A stretch of 64,000 nt of DNA, taken from the NCBI RefSeq assembly GCF_025698545.1, contig NC_068572.1, positions 2,170,001-2,234,000 of the forward strand. Direction: 5' to 3'. Source of the stretch: Gossypium raimondii (Eukaryota; Streptophyta; Magnoliopsida; Malvales; Malvaceae). The notes under the pieces are model-generated. The model worked only from the letters and a program-made list of their open reading frames with translations. It was not told the origin of the DNA and made no database searches. A program made the position numbers and the translations under genes. Numbering within the stretch: the first letter of the stretch is position 1; each line of letters opens with the position of its first letter. Of the stretch, positions 1 to 13,852 are shown one piece after another.

Positions 1-2500
1 CTATTACATCTCAAATGACAGTCTGATGTGATAGTTCAAATGAGTTTTAAATGACAATGTGAATGTCCAGCTGGGATGATAAAAGTTATTTTTTTTTTAT
101 GAAAATAGAATACAAAATTTTGCCCTAAAACACAATTTTCTCCCGTTTAAAAACAAGCAATAATTGGGGTTTTTTTTTTGTTACAAGAAGAGAAGAGAAG
201 CATAAGGACAGAAAAAGAAGAAGAAGAAAAATGGAGTATCAATCTCTATACCTGTTTGCTATTGTGGTTGCTCACAATACACCAACAAACAAAGATAAGC
301 ATGTCCTTGTTGTCAGGCACATATACAAAAAATATAAAAAGATGGACCACCTTTTTGCATAAAAAATCTTAATATCTGAACCCAAAACCTAAGTAAAGAA
401 CAAAAAAGAAAAACCGTTAATGTAATTTATGCTTGGATCCTCCTCCATTGAATCGATCTTTTGTTATTTCATTTTGAATAAAAAATCCAATCGTTTGATG
501 GAACATTCAATTTGATTTCTATTATTTTGATTCAACAAAGATGGCTATAAAAATGGATGGTTTTTCGGTCAAAATTTAAACGATATCTAAAAGGAAAAGG
601 AGACCAAGAGTTTTTTTTTTTCCAGTTCAATGAGTAATTTGATGCATTGATTTTGATTATTTTGGAAACCAAATTAACAGTTTCTTTTAATTAATCTAGA
701 AAATTCAATTAATTAAAAAACTAAATAATTTACTTGACTGGACATTCACGTTGGCATTTAAAACTCTTTTTAATTATCGCGTCGGACTATCGTTTGGGAA
801 GTAACAGATCTTAACAACAGAGTGATCATTTTGTAACAAAACGATAATGGAAGTGACTATAATATAACATTTCAAACATAAGAACTAAAATATAACTTGT
901 GACAAACAAAAGGGACTATTTTAATAATTTATCTATAAATAAAATCTTAAATTGTACCATAAAATTCTATCTCATTCTGGTTCATATTTTCCTCATTTCC
1001 CATACCTCCAAAAGTCCATCCCATTTTAAAAGTCAATATCAATTTCTTAGAAATTATTTTTAAATAATAAATTAAAATTCAAAATTCTTTAAGTTCTTGT
1101 TTGAAAAGTCACCTAATAATTAAATTTGAGTATAATTGTTTGTAATCATACAATGATAACACGTTGAATAACCATTGTAATTGTAGGGGAAGGTAAGAAA
1201 TGAAATAATTACACATAAAAATAATTTTTTTTAAAATTATACAAGTTATAAAAACTATATATTTTATAAAATTATAGCAAAGTTTTATATTATTTAAATT
1301 CTAAAAATATCTAAAGTTTTTGACTAAAATTTTATTATAAAAATTTAATTTACACATTATAAAATTATTGTTATATATTTATTTATAAAAATTATGACCA
1401 ATAAGTATGAAGATTACTTATTTATGTGTTTATGTTATATATTATAAAAATAATGTTATAGTTTTTTTTCCTTTATCATAATTTATTTATAAAAAATAAC
1501 TTTGGAAAGTTATTATAAAAATTAAATTATTTATAAGAAATGTTATGAACAATTTATAAATTTTTTTATAAAATTTATATTATTATTATTATTATTATTT
1601 ATTTTACATGTTATAAAAGAGATATAACTTAATAAGTTTTTCTCCAAATTAAGTTTATCAAAGTTTTATAATTAAAAATACAAACAATTTAGACTGTGAA
1701 GCTAAATATTTTAAAGACAATGTTAATTATACAAATACAAAAGTTCTCTTGTACCATATCACGAGATATGATACCATTTGAGAGAATAGTACCAAACACA
1801 AACACCGTAAATAGTTCGTGAACTCTTCAATTTGAAACATTATTTTGAAATGTGGTTTAGACATTTGCTATTCTAAAAAATATTTTTCATATTAACAATA
1901 TTATCTTAGTATAGCATATATTTCATAACTTGAATTATATGTAAAATCAAGATAATCTATACTCAAGAGTACATGAAAGAAAGAAATACTGATAATCTTA
2001 ATGGTGCAAATTCAAATTTAGATGATGAACTCAGAAATTACAATTTGTACTATCAAACATGACATAAAGAATTACAAAATTGTATGGTTTAACAAACCCT
2101 AAAATTGAATAAAAATCAGTGGGGGTGTTCTTAATTTAGAAGATGCCTAGATTTTACTTGTTCAGGGTTTGATGTCATGAGTGCCTTTGTCTTCATCACA
2201 ATTTCTAAATGTGCATTTGCGGGTGTTCTGTATTTCTGAGTATGTTTTAAGTACTGTTGCATACATTTAAAACTGTTCTTGTTATCTAAATTTCAATGTC
2301 AACTTCTTGTTCATCATTGTTTATATCTGTGGGTGTTCTGTAATTCTGAAAATGTTTAGTAATACACTAGTCTTTGAGAACCATTAATACTCTGATACTC
2401 ACAGACACCATTCCTCCTGTGTATATATGTATATCTAACAAAAAAGCAGCCTGAAATTGTAATGGAAAACTCCATTAAATTATAATAAACATTTGTAAAT
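1..2500. other. AT-rich intergenic DNA
   Basis: No coding region is supported here. The stretch is very AT-rich with poly-T and poly-A runs and a short ATT-repeat near 1580-1600. Short open frames near 178-372 are low-complexity Lys/Glu-rich and have no splice or family support. The right end is the downstream flank of the minus-strand HSP70-16 gene. Confidence 0.6.
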
Positions 2501-2624
2501 GAGTTTGAACTGTCTCAAAAGCCAATTGTATATTTGGATGAGGTCTTGTCTATGATCAGTTTGCTTACCCTAAGTGTGATGTGTGAAACTGTAAACTTGT
2601 TGATGCTTCGTACACCTTTAATCT

Positions 2625-5600
2625 TTATCCTCGCTGGTCCCGGCCCTTGTTGTCTAGATTCCGATGAGAAGCCTTCCGCGACATTATATGCATACATTTC
2701 CTGAAATCCATTAAAACAAAGATTAGTACAATTGTTCCAACAAGCCAAACTCAAATCTGAATCAGAACCGGAATTTCAGAGCGCAAGAATATATTTTTGT
2801 TTACATGTTTAGATCCTCAGTCATTTTCTTAATCTCACTTGACCATAACAGTGGGTCAATGTTCTTCGGTAAAGAGTGTTGTTGTTTAGTTTTCTCGGTC
2901 AACCACTGCTCAGCCTTGTTGCACTCATTCAATATCTGAAAAAACCAAATCAGTTCCAACACAAGTGAATATTGCGTCTATAATGCGTAAAAATCACTAA
3001 TTATCATACCGATTCTCTATCCTCATTTGGCAAAGATTTCGTTGACATTCTTATATCCGCGATGCACTTAAATAGATCTGTCGAAGCCTGTGTTCTTGCT
3101 TCTTCATCTTTAAACCGGTTCTCGACTGGATCCACCAACTAAAAGATAAAAAAAGATGGAGCGGTGAAGCAAGATGAAGAGAGCAACAATGGAGTAAACT
3201 TCTACGATTGAACGAAGAAATTTTGACCTTCTTAAGAGCCTCTAATTTAGAAGTGTAAGCGCCTTCGGTTTCATCCTCCCCATCATCGTAAAGCCACTCC
3301 TCGGTCTCTTGCAGGCTTTTGGAAATGCCCTCTCTTTCCTCATCAGATGCAAAACCACGATATATGTTGAAAAGCTTTGCATAAATATTATTAGACGAAC
3401 GTCAGTATATCAAGAATAATAGAAAAACATATACCACTTATCATTTAGATCGAGTGTTTTACCTTATTCCGCATTTCATAGACATAAGATTCCAAGGCAT
3501 TCTTCTTCTCTTTTGTTTGTTCCATAGTCCGGTCCTGTTGCGCCAACTTAAGTTCTTTATCTTGAGCTTCCATAAGCTCAACCCCTGTCATCGTGCCATT
3601 TATGTTTTCACTAACTGGTATCTCAAGCCTTCTCATTGTTTTATCATTGGTCTTACCATCAGCCTGCATCAAAAAGAAAACCACAAATGAACTTTGAACC
3701 TACATCAGCTAAAGAACACAAACTATATAAAAACATGACAAGATTGCATGACATGAAAGCAACATGAAACAATAACACGGATGTCTTGAAAACTATGTTA
3801 TACGAATAATTAACATACTAAAACCTTAAACCCTAAACCATAAAGATGGCGCATAAAGAACATGATATAATGATGATACGAACTTACTGAAGCATTTGAT
3901 GGTTTAGGCTGCATATATGTACCATCTTCACTGCCATTTGTTACATGCCGGACTTCCTTTGTGCTCAATTCGGAATCATCTACATGCTCTTCGATCAGCT
4001 GAAGGCAAAATCTCTCAGAAACTAAATATCAATAAGATGATAGAACAGAATTTGAAATCCTTAGTTACCATAGCTGACTCGACATTAACAATGCCATGAA
4101 GGTTTAGTTGAACTTTGACTTTAACCCTTGCCCTTTCACTATTGGAGGCTTGGAAAGGGCCGATCTGCAAAACCAAATGTTCACCAATCTGTAAGCTGGT
4201 CAATTCCATTGAAACAAGAAATATTCAAGGTTAGACATACTGTGAAACAACTTATTTCCGAGGGTACACCAGAAGGCAGTTCGTTTGGATTAGCATAGAA
4301 GGGTTCCAAATGAAACAAACTACTTCTCTGTAATTGTAGAACTATAGCACTAGGAATTGGCTGGCCTCTCGGAAACAACACATAATTAGACCCTTGCAAG
4401 ATTGGGGTTTTATCCAAAGAGAACCCTATGGAGAATGGAATACAATCTTGAACCTACAAAAGCCATGGAAATTTTCCATTACTATATGCAAAATGCATAA
4501 AAATAAGCAAAAAAAACAGTTCCTCATATGGTCTAGATCATGATTGAGTGAATTTGTGTTGCTACAAACCTCGTAATCTCTAACCCGAAAAATTGGACTG
4601 AGCATTGCGCATTGAAGAGCACATCCTCGTGCAACACACTCACTTGCATTTATTGTCCGACTGGGTTCTCTCCTAAAAAAAGAAGCTAACTGTCTTGTTA
4701 TAGCCGGTATCCTGGACCCCGATCCGACAAGTTCGACAGCAAGGATTTTCCCCACAGTTAACCCTGCATCGGTTATAGCTTTAGTACAAGGAATGTTAAT
4801 CCTCTCCAACAACCCGGAAGCCAACTTCTCAAATTCTTCCCTCTTAATGAAACCTTTGACATCCTTTTCATCCATCAAACACTCGATATTTAAAGGCGCC
4901 TCCGCATTAGCACTCAAAACCTTCTTCAGTTTCTCACACGCTGCCCTTAACCTGATAGAAGCCCGGACATTAGAGTACACATCTATATTATACTGCTCCT
5001 TGAAACAAGCTGCAAAATATCCAAACAAAATCTCATCAAAATCCCTTCCGCCAAGGCTGTTATCGAAAGCATGTGATAGTATCCTCATTTGTCCAGCCTC
5101 AAATGATACAATCGAGACCTGGGTATCACAATGGCCGATATCCACAAAAGCAACATTCGTCGGACCAGCATTGGAGAAATCCGTTTTGTAAATCCCATAA
5201 CCAAGTGCGGTCGCAGTACAGTCATGCATTAATCTAAGAGGTTTCAACCCGGCAATCTTAGCAGCATCCAAATATGCACGTCTTTGCAAGTCAGTGAAGT
5301 ATGAAGGAATACCAATAACACAATCCAAAACAGGAAGTCCCAAATTCGTCTCCGTCATATATTTCAAATGCGCAAACAGCATGGCCATAATTTGCACAGG
5401 CGTAAATCGATGTGTTTCCCCTAAATACTTCAAGTGAATCAAAATGCCACCATCTTGACCCTCTGAAGTTTCAAATGGTAACATTCTTAACTCATTTTGA
5501 ACATCAGGGTCTTGAAACTTCCTACCAATCAACCTTTTCACTTGCGATACAGTAGTTTTTGGATGCATCATGGCAGAAGCCGCCGCAGCAGAGCCGAGGA

Positions 5601-5739
5601 ACCTCTGTTTCTCTCCGAAGCATACCAAAGCCGGCGTTTCACGTTTCGATTCATCATTCAACAACACATCTACACCTCTTTGCTTTACAGCAGCAATTAC
5701 ACATTTCTCATTTCCAATATCAAAACCTACAACGCTCAT
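2625..5739 (-). CDS. HSP70-16: Heat shock 70 kDa protein 16-like (Hsp110/SSE-type Hsp70), 9 coding exons
   Basis: Divergent Hsp70 of the Hsp110 branch, which in other eukaryotes acts as nucleotide-exchange factor and holdase for Hsp70. Exons on the minus strand: 5739-4570, 4453-4241, 4164-4069, 3998-3888, 3663-3463, 3374-3228, 3138-3010, 2935-2805 and 2700-2625. Phases close to 757 aa; Arabidopsis HSP70-16 is about 763 aa. The first exon (390 aa) holds the whole ATPase domain: start MSVVGFDIGNEKC, then IGIPSYFTDLQRR, the phosphate-binding DIGHCDTQV, and ELVGSGSRIPA. Later exons encode the beta domain (IGPFQAS, VQLNLHGIV) and the alpha-helical lid (KKNALESYVYEMRNK, LQETEEWLYDDGEDE, CNKAEQWLTEKT). 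The last exon adds a short basic tail resembling the HSP70-16 C terminus. The next gene upstream is RBP45, also on the minus strand. HSP70-16 fits better than HSP70-14/15 because the long acidic insert of those proteins is missing. Confidence 0.9.
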
Positions 5740-6400
5740 TTTGACTCACTAAAAACAACAATTCTAGAATCAAAACTGGATTCAATTTAAATTGTACTAA
5801 ATTTCTCAAAATTTCCTCCTCAAAGCATCACCAGCAGAAGCTACAAAAAGGAAAACCAAGATTAGACCATAAAAAAATTATTTTCTATGATACCATTAGC
5901 TAAGAAAACAAAAGATAAAATGTGGGGAAAAACCTAATTTTAAAGCATTTTTTTGCCGCTTTTGGCCGCAAAACAACAATGCTTCAATGACCCAAATTTC
6001 CATTTTCTTTCCAATTAATCAGAAACAAAGTAAAATCTATATCAAGTTTCAACAGAAACATAAAAACCCCCAAGTTTGATGCTTCTTTGCACCCTTTTGG
6101 CCATAAAATAACAAGTCCCAATGACCCAATTCTCCATTTTCGTTGCATTTAATCAGAAACCAAATAAAACCCATATCTCTGCCAAAATTAAACAGGAAAA
6201 AAGAATCAAACCCAACAAAGTTTTTCTTTTTCCTTTTCTTAAAAAAGTCTCGGGTTAAAGTAAAAGGAAACCATAATTTACCTGATAGAGGAAAAATCTG
6301 CCGCAACAAAAAGAATAAAGAGAAATTCGGATTTGAAAGAACCCAAAGAAATTGAAAGACGAAGTGGGATGGTATGGAGAGGAAATCTCCTATTTTCTCG
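5740..6400 (-). promoter_or_regulatory. 5' leader of HSP70-16-like gene with a leader intron
   Basis: Upstream of the start codon the minus strand has a good acceptor (TTTTTGTAG, exon resuming at 5840) and a good donor (CAG|GTAAAT, exon ending at 6282). This implies an intron of about 440 bp at 5841-6281 inside the 5' UTR and a noncoding first exon from about 6380. Introns in the leader are common in plant housekeeping and chaperone genes. No TATA box was confidently placed. Confidence 0.5.
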
Positions 6401-6419
6401 CTTAACTTTTTAAGGCTAA

Positions 6420-8100
6420 TAACATCACCCGCTATTGAGAAAATTCAATATTTAATTTTTAAGCTTTCAAAATAAATATTTAATTTTGAAATTTACCAAA
6501 CAAAATTAATTTTTGATAAGTTCAAAATTATATATTTAATTTTTGCTTATTCAAGTTTGACTATTGTTGAAATCCCGAATTTTAAAAGATGGATTTAATT
6601 CTTACCATTTATAATTGTAATGTGTGAATCTTTGTCTATTATAATTAATCGAATTTATCTATATTTATACTATAATAAATCATTTGAACAACATAATGGC
6701 CACTTACAAACAATGATCGGGAGAATTTGGAATTCTTGGTATAAATGTTTATGGGTCGGGTTAGATTTGAGTGAAATTTAAACATAATATTAATATATTT
6801 TATAATTGTTCAAGTCCTGTTTTGTCTAAAATATGAGTCTATAATTTCGTCAAATTTCGTCAATATTTGTTAATAACTAACTCAAACTTATTTTAAATCT
6901 GTTTATATTATTTTTTGAATTTTAAAAATATGTTTATATTATTTTTAATTTAATAATTTTATATGTATTTCATTTAATAAAATTTTATACATAGCCATCT
7001 TAATCTTTTTAATATTTACATTATAATATTATATATATTACTATATATTTAATTTATATGTGTTATAAATTGTTTAATTTAAACAATTTATAGGGATATT
7101 ATTTAGTATAGTCAATGGAATTTTTAGATTCTATGAGTAAAACATGAGTATTGACAAGTATCCAATAGGAATACAGTAAAATATTTAAAAACATATATAT
7201 AGGAATAAAAACACACTATCAATGTACCAAATAGTAATATATATATATATATATATATATAATAACATAATACATATAAACATAAAAAACAAACCAGGCC
7301 GGATCTAGATCTTGAATGTTCAAGTTCGAGTCCAAATCATATTTTAAATGAGCCTAATTTTGTTTTTACCTAAACTTATTTTTCGAATCTAATATTTTCA
7401 CTTAAATGTTATTTGAATAGCGCAACACATTAACAATTCAATCAAATATTTACTAATATTAATGCAAGATTAATGTCACATGGGACATTAAGAATGAGAG
7501 CTTAGCTTTGGCAAACAACCTTGGGTGAGGTTTGATTAAGAAGTTTATAAGTTTCAAAAAATTGAAGATTATCAATGTGAAAACATATCAATCGATGAAC
7601 CATTGGGGTGTATATGAAATGATTTATGATATGTTGTACTCTGCTTTTAAAATTGACAATGATTAAGATACTGATAATTTATATGTTAATGCCCAACTCA
7701 TGAGAAATTAATACATTTATATTTAGGCTAAAACGTTTAAAATATTATATAAATTGTTTAATTTATGAAATAAACTAATTTGAGAAAAGTATCTTTAAAT
7801 CAGATTTAAAGAGTATAAAAAAATCATTTTACTATATTTAAGCCATTTGAAGAAGCATCAACTGTTTTATACAAATCAAATTATTATTACAAGAGATATA
7901 TCAAATTTATGTATTGTATTTTTAATCAAATTATTTGGAGAAACAAACAACATTGGTCGAATATGACCAATTCAATTTAAGCATGGCACGAAAATATAAT
8001 TAAAACACGGCATAAATATAGCAACCATTAAGAAGCATCATTCCATACAACTGCTATGACATAAATATTATATATATATATATATATTATGAAAAGAAAA
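6420..8100. other. AT-rich intergenic DNA with decayed repeat and AT microsatellites
   Basis: No coding sequence seen. An (AT)n run lies at 7237-7261 and another near 8070-8088. The stretch around 6750-7430 carries phrases such as 'gggtcgggtt' and 'ccaggccggatct', like the ends of the hAT-type repeat better preserved at 15843-16351 and 41212-41872. It is probably a decayed copy. Confidence 0.45.
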
Positions 8101-8371
8101 CTCCACTAACAGTGCATGACTGATGATCTGTGAAGAAGAGAGGCTTAAGAGAAAGGTGAAGTAAAACAACCATAATATATATAAATGTTATATATAGAAA
8201 AAAGAAAAGGGGTAAATAAGGAACAGAACTCTCTCCCAATGCCAACCACCACAAATTCTACAACAACTAAGAAAACCCACAAACCTTGAAACATGTCAAG
8301 ATCAAACCAACACCAAACTGTGGCCTGGACCGAACTGAACCAGTTTTGAACGATGGTGAAACGAGTGCAAC

Positions 8372-11300
8372 TCACTACAAAGGTAGAATGAAAATAAAAC
8401 AAATTAAGCACAGTTGTATATAATAATAAATCACAGGATATGTTAAACTCAAAACTCACTAAACTATTCGAAAATTTTCATTTAAGTCACTAAATTATTC
8501 GAAAATTTTTATTAAAGTCATTAGGTTGTTCAATTCTTTTTTATTTTTAAACTCCAGCTATTGAGCTCCAAGCGACGATTCGACGGTCGATATAGTATAT
8601 TAGTATCATTCGATGAATAACAGAGTATACCTTAAATCCAACTCGATTTGAAGGTTAATGTTAGATATCAGAGAAAAAAGCTATTTAGATTTTAGTTCGC
8701 AAATTCATGACATTCAAAGTTGTTTTATGAAAAAAAACTAAATTATAAAAGAGAAAGAGAGCTTTGTATTGGTGCAAACGGTACCAACAGAGAAAGCCAT
8801 ACAACAATAATTTTAAGAGTTTAGTTAGTAACTTAAATGAAAACTTTTGAATAAATGAATGGCTATTTTGTAACTTTTTAAAGTTGAATGATCAAAATGT
8901 AAGTTTAGTTTACCCTAAACCACTTGTTGAATAGATAGCAGATCTAGTCCGCGCTTCAGAAATCACTAGGAAAATAATAATGAGCGGTAGAAATCACTTT
9001 TACCTGCTGTGGTTGTTGGTAAGCCCCTGGTTGTTGGTAATTCCCATATCCAGCAGGATAGCCACCATAGTACATGTTAGGATCTTGGGGAGGAGGTGCA
9101 TATCCGTATGCTTCATATCCTTGAGCATATCCATAATATCCGCTGTTCCACTGTGCAGGATCAGGTTGAGCCTGAAACTCAAATAGTCTTCTTAATTTGC
9201 TGCATGTAGCATGGGTTTATTTACAAAAGAACTATTAGTTTATATACAAAACCTGTTTGGTTGAAGGACTTCGTCCCCATGAAAGACGAACATTTCTTCC
9301 TCCAAAAATGGTACCGTTCAGAACCGATAAAGCTTGCTCCGCACTAGCCCTACAGTACATATAGCAGAATGTGTTAATACCATGAAATAAGATTTGATAC
9401 TTCACATACCAAAATCGAACATGGTATTTAATGTTTACCTGTTAGCATATTGAACAAAACCACAATTCTTGTTAGCAGGAATTTTTACATGAACTACCTC
9501 GCCAAGTTGGCTAAATATTTGTTTTAATTGGTCTTCAGAAACACTGGGGTCCAAACCACCAACAAATATCTGCATTTAAGCGTGTAAGATTTTCAGTTGG
9601 CCATAAAATGAAATAATGTAGATCAATATATAAGCAAAAGCTACCCACTGTAGTGTTACTCGGATCATTCTCGCCAGGATTTCCTTGAGCATTCTGGTAA
9701 GTAGCTGCAAATCACAAACACGTTTAAACTACCATAGGATCAGGTGATAATGGATCATGTAATAGTGAAAGGTGGTGCCATCCCTGAATGTTAACATTTT
9801 CATATTGCCACAATAACTCATAACTGATTCAACAATTTTCTTCTTTCCTTTTTTTTCCTCCTAAAACTACATATTTCATGTTAACTATGAAAACCCCAAG
9901 CCTGTTTACAGATATCATGTAATAAAGTTATAGCATCATTGCTTCTAAAGCTCAAATTAGACATTGTTGAGGAAATATAACACATTCAAAAAAAGTAACA
10001 GGCTAATGGATACAAAAAGTTAATTCAATAAGCACTTCAAAATAATTCTCTCCATGGTATGTAAAAGAACAAAAATACAAACCACCACATATAATCACTC
10101 AAACAGTTACAATTGCAACCATAAACATCCTCTGGGTTACATCAAGGCTTACCATCACCAGGAGAAATCATAAGTATTAAAATAAAAGAATCCACTAACA
10201 GCTGAAAAAGAAAACATCAATTACTTATTAAACTCAAGGAATAACTATAGTTCCACTTATTTTATTAACCTCAGGGTGAAAAGGGGATATGAGGAAATAA
10301 AATCAGAGACTCATCTTTTCTCCTTAATTGACATGAAAATCTTCTCTTTCTTTCACCAAATTTTTGGAAGGGGGAGGGAAGAGAGATTGCTGCTGGTGCT
10401 TCAATTGAATGATTTACAAGTTCAACTTCAATAATTACTTTCAACTAGAAAGAACCTATCTCCTAAACTAATCCTAAATTCTAAAAATACTGTCATTCTC
10501 TGCATTCACATAAACCTAGAGTATTAGTAGCCAAAAAATGGCAAGATGAAGCATGTACTAAGAACCAACGAGATTCTTCCAAACTTGAAATGACAAACAA
10601 CCTCAAATGACAAGTGGAAAAATATGTGTTAAAAATGCAATTAATAATACTGTAGATTCATATGCAGATGCTCCACTAGTTAGGCTTAGGCAATATAGAC
10701 AGATGACTGATCCACATCCATTTTAAATCCAGAAACTGAGGAAGGACTTTAACTACAAATTCTGGGTTTCTTTCCTGACTGAATTTGTCCTCAAGTGCAA
10801 CAGAACAATAGAATGAGGACAAAGAAGTTACTAAAATTTTAAAAACCAACACAAATTTGAAATGCAAAAGAACAAAACTTGAGCCAAGGTTAATTAATAG
10901 AATGGTGCATGATGACATCCATGACAACTTTACAGATGGCTGCTTCACCTAGTTTTGAGCATTACAGCTTGACTTCAAAGGAAATAAAAAGGAGTGTGTA
11001 AACATATGCAAGTATAGAAAGGTAACTGATCCATGATGAAAAAAGTTTCAAGACTTGTAAAAAAAAAGTAAAACAAGAGATAAAGGAAACATGTTGGGAA
11101 ACTGAAACAAATTGAACTTGACTGGAAAAGTTAATAAGGAACTGGAAAATTAATTTGCGAACGTAGGACAAATACTGTCACGAGAAAATGAAGCTTACGA
11201 CAAAAACAAAGTAACTGACCTAAAATGAGGCCACGCATTAAAGTGGAATCATTTCAGCTGATATCAGTTCCAGGCCCCCCAAAATGAGAGCCTCTCGATG

Positions 11301-12672
11301 TCCTGCTTTAAGACAACATGAGTTTTATATAAGTTTTTGCCTGTTTTAATATTAAATGTGCCCAAGTTTACAAAGGAAAACTGGAATGAAACGAATTTCT
11401 GTAAATTCCGCCAATCTTCAAGTGCATAACTGAAAGAATTTGAACTTTTAAGTGTAACTGCACCTTATGAAAGTAAAAACCACAAGAAAAAGTTAACCAA
11501 CTAGCACTCAACGTGGCAATTCAAAGTACTATAGCATAAATCAAGGCCAATAAATCCTGTACACAACCAAGCAAATCCATATGGAAACCAAGATGAAGAC
11601 TGAACACTATATAAACCACAAGATTGTACCTTTCTGATACGGCTGACCAGTGACAGGCTTCTTATTAGAAGCTGGTCCAATCCGCATTGCCCTTGTTGAA
11701 CAATACATCCCATTCATTTCAGTCATGGCACGAATCTGTTCAGATTCATCAGCAAACCTCACAAATCCATAACCTTTTGACCGTCCTGTGGTCCTATCAG
11801 TAACCACTTTTGCACCCTTAATAGACGGGTAAACAGCCTTAAAAGTCTCTTGTAACATGTAATCCGAAACATCAGCTGCTAAATCCCCAACAAAGATTGT
11901 GTACTCAGGACCCTCTTCTTGCCTCTTTTCCCCAGATCCAAGTGATGCCCAATTCAACCTAAAATTCTGCTCAGCGTTTGGCATTGGCAGCCCGTTATAA
12001 GACTGCAAAACCCTCTCAGCTGCCACACGGGACACAAATTCGATAAACCCATATCCTTCCGGTAAAGCAGATTGCTTATTCCTAATCACCTTAGCCGAAA
12101 CCACCTAAAAAGCCCAAAAGATTAAAGTTTTGCTGAATTATAACTTAATTCTATTTATTTTTAAGCTTTACTAAAAATCAAAAGAAAATAAATTCATTCA
12201 AATACAGAAAGGACTTCTACGGAAAATATTAGTACTATAGCATGTCCGCTCCTCCTAACTAAATTAAATTAAATATGTTTTTTTTCTTATTGACTTAAAA
12301 GACTTTTCATTTTTATTAAAATTATTCAAAAATATATATAGATAACAAATCAATTACCTCTCCAGTTTGAGCAAAGATATTGATGAGGTAATTCTCATCC
12401 ATCCACGGCTGAAGATCTCCGATCCAAAGAGATCGAATCTCACCGGAGCCAGCAGCAGAACCGGCGGAGTACTGCTGCATCTGAGTGGGCGGAGGAACAG
12501 GTTGCGGCGTCCAACCGGTAGGTGGAGGAACCGGCTGACCACCCTGCTGTTGTTGAGACATCATCATCCAAGGCTGCGACTGCGGTTGTTGCTGGTACTG
12601 ATGAGCCTGAGACTGATCAGCCGCCATGGGAGGTGGCGGAGCCACGCCACCAGCTGCTGGTTGTTGCATCAT
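8372..12672 (-). CDS. RBP45: RBP45/RBP47-type RNA-binding protein with three RRMs, 7 exons
   Basis: Plant oligouridylate/poly(A)-binding nuclear RNA-binding protein of the RBP45/47/UBP1 group, involved in mRNA metabolism. Minus-strand exons: 12672-12358, 12104-11630, 9704-9649, 9569-9439, 9349-9253, 9171-9004, and a last exon at 8374 that begins with the stop codon. Phases give 414 aa, matching the family (about 390-435 aa). Order: Gln/Pro-rich N terminus (residues 1-80, with QQQQ and PVPPP runs), RRM1 (about 81-160, RNP2 SLWIGDL, RNP1 GYGFIEF), RRM2 (about 174-252, TIFVGDL and KGYGFVRF), RRM3 (about 283-353, IFVGGL and CGFVQY), then a Tyr/Gly/Gln/Pro-rich tail with YYGYAQGYEAYGY. Intron 2 is about 1.9 kb. 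The final intron separates CAG from TGA, so the last exon is essentially 3' UTR. In Arabidopsis RBP45B lies next to HSP70-16, as here. Confidence 0.92.
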
Positions 12673-12749
12673 ATTCGATGAGACAAAGGACAGATATTTG
12701 GGAGATTACGAAGAGAAGAGGAAAACCCTAGATTAATTTTAATTTGGTA

Positions 12750-13379
12750 ATCGAAATTTTATAACGAGGGTTGCTTTAAAAAATTCTTGTTTCCTTTTAA
12801 ATTATTGTTTTGGTTAAATTCTAATTTTGGTCCTTCTTGTATACTTAAATTTGAGTTTTAATTTATATTTTTAAATTTTAATTTTAATTTTAATTTTAAT
12901 ATATATTGATATTTATTATTTATATAAATTAATTTTATTATTGAAAATGCTTAAATTGTGTTAAATTAAAATATAAAATAAATTGTCAAATTTCAATATA
13001 GTAAATAGACTAAAACTGCTGATGTGATAATATGATTGAATAGATCAAGCCAATGACCCAAAGAGTAATTCCTTTACCTAGGTTGGATTCAGCCAATCCG
13101 ATCATGTTTTGAACTGATGGTCCGAATAAAGATCAAATTATTTTTAATCATGATATTAATATATCTTATAATCGAATAAATTTAGTTTGTTTTAAAATAT
13201 TCATAAAACTTGCTCCCGTAATTAAATAATTAATTCTATTAATTTATTATTTTTATTTTTTAAATTTGTATTATTTTTATTTGTTAAATTTTTTATGTGT
13301 TATTTAATTTTTTAAATATTTACCTTATAATATCATAGATTACTATAGATTTAATTTCTATAGGTTACAAATTACGTAA
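12750..13379. other. AT-rich spacer upstream of RBP45
   Basis: No gene seen. It should include the RBP45 promoter on its left side (minus-strand transcription), but no core element was confidently identified. The run of 'ttttaattttaattttaat' near 12870-12900 is low complexity. Confidence 0.4.
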
Positions 13380-13852
13380 AGGTAAATTACACCCATGATT
13401 AGTCTACATATTTTGTTCACTTCAATTTTTTTCTCAATTTAATCATTCTAAATAATTTAATTGTACAAATTAATCACTATCGTTAAATTTTTTCATTTTA
13501 TTTTAATGGATTGTTAATGTGGATCATTAGCACATTATGTGTTCGACACTTGGTCTTTTTTGTTGACTTTTGACTAAAGTTTCGAGACATTTCTATAAAT
13601 TCAAGGGAAAAGTTTGGACTAATTATAAAAAGGTCCCTAAATTTTAGTCAAAAGTCAACAAAAAATGTCACGCATCAGACACTCAATGTACTAATGTCTC
13701 ACATCAACAATCCGTTAAAAGAAAACGGAAATTTTAATGGCAATGACTAATTTGCACAATTATCTTATTTAGAGTGATTAAATTGAAAAAAAATTGAAGT
13801 GATCAAGATAGAACAAATCCTATTTTAGAGAGACCATGGGTGTAGTTTACCC
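13380..13852. mobile_element. Mutator-type MITE with long terminal inverted repeats
   Basis: A 473-bp foldback element. The left end reads AGGTAAATTACACCCATG. The right end reads CATGGGTGTAGTTTACCC, which is its inverted counterpart. Pairing continues inward: 'gacttttgactaaa' near 13560 against 'tttagtcaaaagtc' near 13650. The flanks are attacgtaa (13371-13379) and attatgtaa (13853-13861), a 9-bp target duplication with one mismatch, typical of Mutator-like elements. No coding capacity. Confidence 0.7.

Noticed and set aside
4793-5191. 132-residue plus-strand open frame
   Set aside because: Antisense shadow of the HSP70-16 ATPase exon, which is strongly supported by homology and phase.
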